Origin: Strongylocentrotus purpuratus
Lineage: Eukaryota; Echinodermata; Echinoidea; Camarodonta; Strongylocentrotidae
Reading direction: 5' to 3'
Assembly (NCBI RefSeq): GCF_000002235.5
Contig: NW_022145599.1
Span: forward strand, 28,067,104 to 28,131,103
Length of the DNA: 64,000 nucleotides
In this document: one piece after another, positions 56,050 through 64,000 of the stretch
How the letters are laid out: every line of letters begins with the position of its first letter
How positions within the stretch are numbered: the stretch's first letter is position 1
Made by a program: the position numbers and the translations under genes
The notes under the pieces: generated by a model
Database searches by the model: none
What the model saw: the letters and a program-made list of their open reading frames with translations, nothing else
Told to the model about the DNA's origin: nothing

Positions 56050-58400
56050 TGAATTATTTGTATACTATAATATATTACTGGGAAATTGGTTTTATTGGAT
56101 TTCCCGGCCAAATGCACGTGTTTGTCATTCGAATTCATTTACTTTGCATTTAAGTTAGCGCAGATCGGCTTTGCAATGCCAATTATCATTCAATTTTCCA
56201 GTTTTTGTATTTAATTTAGGATTTTGGTCAAAGGGTTTCATAGATCTGTCATTCAATTTAGAAACTGCTCAACTAGCATTCAAATTAATATTCACTTATC
56301 GAAGCGTAATTTTTATCATTCAAATTAACACCTGTCTTTCGTATTCGTAATATTTTTATTCAAGTTAGGAATGTTCGGGGGAAGAATTGCAACAAACTTT
56401 TACAGTTTTTAAATAATGCAGTTAAAATGCACGATTTGCCATTGGGGTCTGAGCTGTTATTCCATTTATTTATTTTCAGGACAATGCAGATGGGGTGTAG
56501 TCAGACATAGAGTAAAGAAGGGACGAAATCAAGGGATATGGCATTTCTGCACGGACATGTTCATATACCCGGAAAAGGTGGGGGTACCCTTAATCGCCCC
56601 TTTTTACTACAGACTCGGAATTTTACAAAAGTAATTCACATCGTCTCTTATACCCAGCACAACCCTCTGTTTTTCTTAAAGAGTTTCATAGTTTACTTGC
56701 CCGCCAGCAGATCGATGGCTAAAGACATGGCTAAATAATGAATCACGTTCAAATGGTTGACTCTAGTCCCTACCTCAGTCAAATATTGTACCCTTCTTCC
56801 ATAATGAAATTATGATGATATGATAAATTTATGATGAAACATAAGACAAACAACTTCCTTACATGAACATTTACAAATATACTGAGACCATCAGGTCCGT
56901 AGATGGAAGTCATTTTTTTCTTCTTAACAATCAAACTTAAATGCTGATGAATATCAGATAAATCTAATAAGTATAAGTGTATAAATGCAAGAAAATGAAA
57001 TATGATGAAATACACATGAAAAACAATCTTGAAAGAAAAAGAATGAGCTATGAAAAGTGTGTAATAAACGAGAAATGTATATTGACCATCAATTTAAGTG
57101 CACAAAGTGCTAATTTAAATGCTACAAATGAATTAGAATGCTAAAAGTACACCGTCGCGTTGTCAGAAAATCGTGTTGCGCCAAATCGAATGACCAAATA
57201 GCGAAAGAAGCACATTGTTCATTAATTTGAATGAAACATACATAGATTCTAACGAAAATTCCATAGATTTGAAAACTAGAAAAGGGAATATAAACCCGAG
57301 ATATACCTGACTGCACTAAAACCGTCGAATTTGAACGCAAGACAAATTAATTTGATTGACAAACTCGCGAATTTGGCCGGGAAATCCTATATTTACCTTA
57401 CATATGTATATCAAATAGTGTAAAGAATTATAGTTAATGGTGTATATTTTTGTTATTTCATAATTATTGCTGGGACCCAATGAAAGGGAGATAAATTTTA
57501 AGTATTTTTGCTGTAAAAGCTATTTCTTAGGGGTCCATAATATGCAAGTATATGTTTAATATATGACAATTTATCAATGTATGGTGTAGAGGCCTGATTC
57601 TGTAATCTTTGAAATATGTCTCGAATTTGTATACTATATATTAATGGGAAATTGGTTTTATGTAGCAAACATATGTATATCAAATAGTGTAATGAATTAT
57701 AGTTTATGGTGTATATTTTTGTTGTGTTATATCATTTAAGGTGTTGCTTAATAATTGTTGCAGGGACCCAATTGAAGGTAGATCAATTTTTAAGTATTTT
57801 TGCTATAAAACCCATTTCTTAGGGGTCCGTAATATGTAAGTATATGTATTATATGACAATTAATCAATGTATGGTAGAGAGGCCCGAGTCTGTAATCTTA
57901 AAAATATGTCTTGAATTTGTATACTATATATTAATGGGAAATTGGTTTTATGTAGCAAACATATGTATATCAAATAGTGTAATGAATTATAGTTTATGGT
58001 GTATATTTTGTTGTGTTATATCATTTAAGGTGTTGCTTAATAATTGTTGCAGGGACCCAATTGAAGGTAGATCAATTTTTAAGTATTTTTGCTATAAAAG
58101 TCATTTCTTAGGGGTCCATAATATGCAAGTATATGTTTATTATATGACAATTAATCAATGTATGGTGGTAGAGAGGCCTGGGTCTGTAATCTTAAAAATA
58201 TGTCTTCAATTTGTATACTATATATTAATGGGAAATTGGTTTTATGTAGCAAACATATGTATATCAAATAGTGTAATGAATTATAGTTTATGGTGTATAT
58301 TTTTGATGTGTTATATCAATTAAGGTGTTGCTTAATAATTATCGCAGTGACCCAATTAAGGTAAGATGAATTTTTTATTACTTTTCTGTAAAAGTCACTT
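56050..58400. repeat. ~290-bp satellite array, interrupted by an insertion
   Basis: Units share TGTATACTATATATTAATGG, GGGAAATTGGTTTTATG, CATATGTATATCAAATAGTG and GCAGGGACCCAATTGAAGG. Unit starts near 57621, 57911 and 58205 give a 290-294-base period. The first unit is broken at 56097 by a transposon-like insert and resumes at 57388. Confidence 0.85.
56097..57387. mobile_element. 1.29-kb inverted-repeat element with subterminal CATTCAAATT motifs
   Basis: The ends GGATTTCCCGGCCAAAT are perfect inverse copies, extending to about 45 bases at about 85% identity. Several CATTCAAATTA-like words follow the left end, and their inverse (TAATTTGAATG-like) precedes the right end. There is no coding capacity, so it is probably non-autonomous. 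Confidence 0.8.
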
Positions 58401-58420
58401 TTTAGGGACTCATTTTATAT

Positions 58421-59600
58421 ACAGGGTGACCCATAAATAACGGACAAGCATAGTTCCAGTAGCATGGTGCAAATGGCAACAAGAGATGGGAAATCTTTGG
58501 AGAAGGAAAATGTTACCAAATCCACCAAAATTGGTCGAGTATTTCTTTTCTAGATACCTTTAACAAAACAATGTTGACTACCTCATCTGGCGGTCTTTCC
58601 TGCAGAAAACAACGTAGGACTGCGTTTTTTAAGAAATGGTATTATAACAGAGATTTGGTCAAGCTGTAATAAATGTCAGGTAGCACACAAACATAACATT
58701 CCACAAACATTTTTATTTTTCATGCATTTGTCAACGACACACAGACATAGAATTAAACAAATTGTTTAAGAAAGCAGTTTCATTGAAAACAAACAAATTT
58801 GAACTTCTCCCTAAAACGAAAACACTTCTACCAAATTTTGTGAAAACTGGTATTTTTCATGTGAAAAGATTCTCCTTCTGGTGGTTTCCGTGAATGTGAC
58901 TCCACATTATTGGAAGCATGCTAGTCCATTTTTATTAGGCCACCATGTACTATTCCCCAAATTTTGAAGAGGCCAAATCAAGATTAAAGATCTGAACATG
59001 AAAAAATAGTGCAGTTTTTTTTATATTGAAAAAAAACAACTGTTCCTATGTGGGGAAAGGAGTGGGTCACCTGGAGAGACTTTCTCTATTCAAGGATGCT
59101 AAGGTTTCCCTTTTCGCTTTGAAAATTGTCTGACGAGCAAAACTGAAGGAGGTTTCTCCAAAAAAATGTTTAAATTGGCGAGGTCACTTGAATCCACGGA
59201 ACCCCTAGGTACTTTTATTGGCCTTTAGTAAGTCTCTGTCATAGACAGGGACGCTACACAGACAAAGGGCATCTAGCCATATCTTTTTATTGATTCTTTC
59301 TCTTCACATAAAGTGTCGGTGTGTTCCTATTAACTGATTTTTACCTCTTTTAAGAATTACGTTTCTTTGTAAGTTCCATTTAGATTCTACACAATTTGAT
59401 AAAAATAAAGATTCTAGTAAAGTACGCAGAAATACACGTTTTCTCTCCGATTTGTTCTTGTAAAAGAGTGGATAGGAAATTTTAAGTTCTAGTACTAGTT
59501 GTAACGGAATGTATAGTATTGAGGACCTAATTATATTTGTATAAATATGAATGTATAATATCAAGGTCATCCATAAACCCATCATACCTACATGCATACA
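58421..59600. other. Intergenic, possible mariner-like end at 58421
   Basis: ACAGGGTGACCCATAAATAA resembles a Tc1/mariner terminal repeat, but no matching opposite end was found. The remainder is unrecognised. Confidence 0.3.
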
Positions 59601-59610
59601 TTCATATTTT

Positions 59611-59611
<1 letters not shown>

Positions 59612-59647
<36 letters not shown>

Positions 59648-59790
59648 CTATATATATGGGTGTGTGTGTGTGTAGACAATAGATAATAATAATGATAATA
59701 ATAATAATACATTATTATAATGATCATTATGCTTATAATAACTATCATATTATTATTAGTAATAAAAGTGATAGCATATAGTAGTAGTAG
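59612..59790. repeat. Microsatellite cluster (TA)n, (TG)n, (AAT)n, (TAG)n
   Basis: (TA)n at 59612-59660, (GT)n at 59660-59674, (AAT)n at 59684-59710 and (TAG)n at 59780-59793. Confidence 0.9.
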
Positions 59791-59799
59791 TATTACACG

Positions 59800-60790
59800 T
59801 ACGAGTAGCATTTAAAGATTCACAAAAGTGAAATTCTTTCCTGTTGGTCGTAGGTATAGTCCTGTAGAAGTTTTTCAGACCTGGAAAACTTGATAAGTAC
59901 AAGTTTTTTTTTGTTGATTTGTGTTCTAGATGGATATTAAAGTAAATTCAGCCTGGTTGCCAGCTAGGCAACCTTGGGCAACTTTTTTAATAGCCCTATT
60001 AGCATAATCCTCTAATTAGCATATGTGCAATATGTAATGATGTTGCTAATCTCAATCCATCTCATGAATTAAAGTCTTTGAAAAGTGATTTACAATGTTG
60101 CATTGCACCATTTTTAGGCTTTATAGATAAACAATGACAATGAAATCCATACATTGTACATTGTTTTTATTTCTACATTTTCAAAATAGAACATAATCAT
60201 ATAAATAAAGTAACAAATATTTCTTCATTTTACATCATTATACATTTTTAAGTACATTTAATAAGATGCATACAAACACAAATAATTTCAATTTCAATCA
60301 ATCAATTCAATTCATGCAATCAATTTAGTATTTATTGTCCATTTCGGGATATTTTATTTTGGCTGGTGTAACATATAGGCCTACAGATCAACATTTACTA
60401 ATGAATTGACAAAAATGTAGACATTAACAGTCAATAAACAAGGTTTAACATAATTATGATTTAGCACAAATTAACAGAGGATCGAATGTTGTTTTATAAA
60501 CACTAATTCAGAACAATAGTTAACATAGTAATTAAAGCAGAGCAAGAGGAGGTGTCAGGTGATCAAACGAATTAACAAGTGAGATAAAAAAAAAATATAC
60601 TGAGGAGGTTGGGTATCCAAGTCATGTACTTGCGTCTTAAACCAATTTGGGAATTACAACACTGGATCTTCGAGAACATGGCGATGATTGGCGAGTTCTC
60701 ACTCGTGCAGACCTGGCACACACACACGAAAGCCTAGCTGACCTATTGTAATTGTCATTAGTGTGAAGCGGGTGGGTGCATGGCAGTGGT
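59800..60790. other. Intergenic, unrecognised
   Basis: This is AT-rich DNA with no domain or repeat that I can name. It ends in a G-run at 60798-60808 within GGTGGATCCAAGG, similar to the C-run element end at 45890-45950. Confidence 0.4.
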
Positions 60791-60869
60791 GGATCCAAGG
60801 GGGGGGGGAGAAGGGAAAAAAAAGGAAAAAAAGGGGAAAAAAAGGAAATATAAAGATATCAAAAGTATC

Positions 60870-62205
60870 AAAATATGCTCATCTGACCGTTATAAAATTT
60901 CTAAAACCCCTGAGCTTCTGGACCCCACGCCAATTAGTTACCTGCCAGTGTCACAAATAAGGTATAATTATGCTCATCTGACGTAATTAAATGCCTAAAG
61001 CCTGAGCTTCCGGGGCTCTGCCCTCCGAACCCAACCAATGGACCTAAGGCGGGGCCCCTGGATGCTCATCTGACCGTAATCTATTGCCTAACACCTCTGA
61101 GCCTCTGGGGGTTCCGCCTCCTGGATCCCACGCCAAATAAGGTATAAAATTATGCTTATCTGACGATAAATTGAATATAAAACCCTGAGCTTCGGAGGGC
61201 TTTGCCCCTGGACCCAACACCAATTTGTGTACTGCCAGTGTAACAAAAAAAGTATCAAAATATGTTCATCTGACCGTTATATTATTGCCCAAAACCCCTG
61301 AGCCTTCGGGGGCTCCGCCCCTGGACCCCACACCAATATGACTTGCCAGTGGCACAAATAAGGTATAAAATTATGCTCATCTGACGATAAATTGATGTAT
61401 AAACCCCTGAGCTTCTGATGGCTTCGCCCCTGGACCCCACGCCACTTAATTCATGACCTGCCAGTGTATCAAATAAAGTATAAAATGCTCATCTGACGAT
61501 AATTTAATGTATATAACCCCTGAAATTCTTGGGCTCCACCCCTGAACCCAACACCAATTTGTCTTGTCAGTGTCACAAATAGATATAAAAATATGCTTAT
61601 CTGACCGTTATTTATGCCCAAAACCCCTGAGCTTCCGGGGGCTTTGCACCCTGGAACCCACATCAAGTCGTGACCTGCCAGTGTCACAGATAAGGTATAA
61701 AATATGCTGTCTAACGATAATTTAATGTATATAACCCCGAGCTTCTTGGGCTCCCCCCTGGACCCAACACCAAATTGTGTCCAGCAGCGTCACAAATAGT
61801 ATAAAATGTGCTCATCTGACCGTTATTTATTTCCCAAAACCCCTGAGCTTCTGGGGGCTTTGCCCCCTGGACCCCACACCAGTCGTGACCTGCCAGTGTC
61901 ACAGATAAGGTATAAAATATGCTGATCTAACGATAATTTAATGTAGAAAAAACCCCGAGCTTCTGGGGCTCCACCCCCTGGACCCAACACCAAATTGTGT
62001 CCAGCCAGCGTCACAAATAAGGTATAAAATGTGCTCATCTGACCGTTATTTATTTCCCAAAACCCCTGAGCTTCTGGGGGCTCCGCCCCCTGGACCCCAC
62101 ACCAGTTCGTGACCTGCCAGTGTCACAAATAAGGTATAAAATATGCTGATCTAACGATAATTTAATGTATAAAACCCTAAGCTTCTAAGGGCCTCGCCCT
62201 GGGAA
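60870..62205. repeat. ~110-bp satellite array, about twelve units
   Basis: Each unit contains TGCCAGTGTCACAAATAAGG, TATAAAATATGCTCATCTGA, CCCTGAGCTTCTGGGGGCT and CCGCCCCCTGGACCCCAC. Units alternate between GACCGTTAT and GACGATAAT versions, so a higher-order two-unit repeat of about 220 bases is likely in part of the array. The GC-rich core can form a hairpin. Confidence 0.85.
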
Positions 62206-62299
62206 AAAAAAGTTTAAAAAACACATTAATTTACCTTTTTTTTGGAGATAGGCCCCCCCCCCTGGCATTCAAGGGGGGGTGCGATTTTTCGAGGGCCAA

Positions 62300-64000
62300 A
62301 AAAAATAATTATTGCTCACTAATTTCTTATGAGAGCAAAATATATTTGTGTCATCTGCAAAAATAATAAATGACAATAAAGAATATGTGTTGGATAAATC
62401 ATTTATGTATAAAAGAAATAAAAGTGGGCCTAAAATGGAGCCTTGCATGGGGAACACCACAATTAACGGAAAGTAAATTCGAATTAAGACATTTAAAATT
62501 AACATATTATTTTCTATTTGTTAAATAATCCTTAAGATATGAGAGGACTTGGCTCCGAATACCATAAAAAGAGAGTTTTTGGAGTAAAATATTATGATCG
62601 AGCGTATCAAACGCTTTACTAAGATCTAAAAAAATACAAATCACGTGTTATTTATTTGCTATGGCATTAGTAATCTTATCATAAATTTGTACTAAGGCCA
62701 ATTCAGTGGAGTGAGTGATTTTTCCTAAAACCATATTGATTTAGATTTAATATTTGGTGAGTATTTAAAAAATTGATTAACATATTATATACAATTTTCT
62801 CTAAAACTTTAGATATACTAGGAAGAATAGATATTGGACGATAATTACTAATTTCATGCGAATCATCTGTTTTAAAGATCGGAATTACCTTCGCTGGAAA
62901 CCACCTTGCAATAAAGACTGATTAATAATATTGATTAGTGGATTAGCAATAACATGTATTATTTGTTGTAAAATTGATGCACTAATTCCATCACAACCTT
63001 GAGCTTTGGACATGCTTAATGCTTTAGTTACGGTAATTTCATTAGGGTTTGTTGGACTTAAAAAAAATGATTGTTGGATTCGATCTGATAAAAAGTCAGT
63101 ATAATGAATGTTAGGAGGACTATCATTTTTACTCGCAAGTTGGAGCCCAATATTAGTGAAAAATGAATTAAAATAATTAGCATAATTACTAGAGTCCTCA
63201 ATTATAACATTATTTAAGGTGAGCTCATCTTTTGGTAAAGGGTCTACTTTTTCCCCATTATTTCTTTAATAACTTTCCAAGTAGCTGCATATGTGTTACA
63301 ACTAGCCCTCTTTAAATATTTGAAAAGTGTAGCTTCCGGGATATTCGAATTAATTTTGTTAATTTATTACGGTATTTTTTATAAGTTGTTAAATTTACAT
63401 CAGTTTTGTTACATATATATATATGTTTATACATGCGATTTCTAGTTTGTACTGATTTTAGTATACCTTTCGTCATTCAAGGGTTATTTGGTTTATTATT
63501 TTTACGTTTAACTTTCGCTAAAAGAATATTACTATCATAATAATTTTGCAATTTATTATTAAAATTATCATAGGCAATATTAACACGTTTACATTATATA
63601 CGTCAACCCATTCCTCTACAGCTAAATTCTGCTTTAATAATTCAATATTATGAGGGGTTTCTTTTCGATACATAATATTATAAGTGGTTCCAATTGGGGA
63701 ATTTCATGTTCACATATTAAAAAAATAGGTAAATGGTCAGAAACTTTTGAGAATAATAATTCTCCAGTAATTGTTTCAGTAAATGCATTAGAAAAAATAT
63801 TATCAATAAGCGTTGAGGAGTGTACATTAATTGTAGTGGGCTTACTAATGTATGAACAAAATCCATATGAACGCATGAAATGTGATAAACCTGTCAGAGT
63901 TTTCTACTATTATGGGGTAAAGAAAGAAAATTATATTAAAATCACCAAGAAATAAACATGTTTATTTTCCTCAGATATTTATGAAGACATGATTAAAAAA
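62300..64000 (-). pseudogene. Decayed LINE (Crack/L2-like), endonuclease and RT parts, partial
   Basis: On the - strand, endonuclease remnants (STLIDNIFSNAF, KVSDHLPIFLI) lie at 63634-63876. RT blocks follow at lower coordinates: KALSMSKAQGCDGISASILQ, QYGFRKNHSLHS, IFLDLSKAFDTLDHNILLQK, SYLKDYLTNRK, QGSILGPLLFLLYINDL and FADDTNIF. Stops and frameshifts break the frame. The element is cut just after the FADD motif near 62300, so its thumb and 3' end are missing, while its 5' part continues off the window. Confidence 0.85.

Noticed and set aside
57844..58323. 159-codon open frame with internal duplication
   Set aside because: It lies wholly within the 290-bp satellite; the repeated peptide simply mirrors the repeat.
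58421..59080. Mariner-like transposon starting CAGGGTGACCC
   Set aside because: There is no matching inverted end or transposase frame; the similarity of one end alone is not enough.

Overview
The window is animal genomic DNA, AT-rich with long introns. It looks like an echinoderm, most likely a sea urchin. That rests on the mix of TTTAAAGG-ended foldback MITEs, tRNA-derived SINEs with (TTA)n tails, Crack/L2-like LINE pieces, and a tandem CUB/LDLa protease gene. The species is inference, not identification.

One host gene on the + strand runs from before the left edge to a stop codon at 54679-54681. I place about 33 coding exons (about 2,100 codons); its 5' end and signal or membrane anchor lie outside the window. 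Reading 5' to 3' it encodes: six CUB-LDLa pairs (333-16497) made of two nearly identical 8.6-kb tandem units of three pairs each; CUB-LDLa-CUB-LDLa (17595-21624); a CUB split over two exons (28011-29653); six LDLa modules in a row (31036-37387); CUB-LDLa-CUB-LDLa (39861-49591); and a four-exon chymotrypsin-fold protease domain (50302-54681) with an intact His/Asp/Ser triad. Nearly all module boundaries are phase-1 introns, so modules can be shuffled or duplicated without breaking the frame. The architecture is that of a matriptase/enteropeptidase-like mosaic protease: CUB and LDLa arms probably bind ligands or matrix and the C-terminal protease is released or activated by cleavage.

Inside the intron between the LDLa exon at 21526-21624 and the CUB exon at 28011 lies a 5.9-kb element bounded by about 35-bp inverted repeats (21752-27662). 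It carries an apparently intact four-exon gene on the - strand (23709-27170, 723 codons). The protein has an acidic region, Cys clusters and the H-x-D-N-C-x-G-Q-N-K-N / G-H-T-K-F motifs of a widespread uncharacterised, transposon-like family (DUF7869-like). This looks like a complete DNA transposon and is the best candidate for an undescribed system.

Other introns hold SINEs, three copies of one MITE family, G-rich and pyrimidine-rich minisatellites, hairpins and LINE relics. Downstream of the host gene (54682-64000) I see no host gene. That part holds a 290-bp satellite interrupted by a 1.29-kb inverted-repeat element, microsatellites, a ~110-bp satellite array with GC-rich hairpin units, and a decayed LINE on the - strand running off the right edge.
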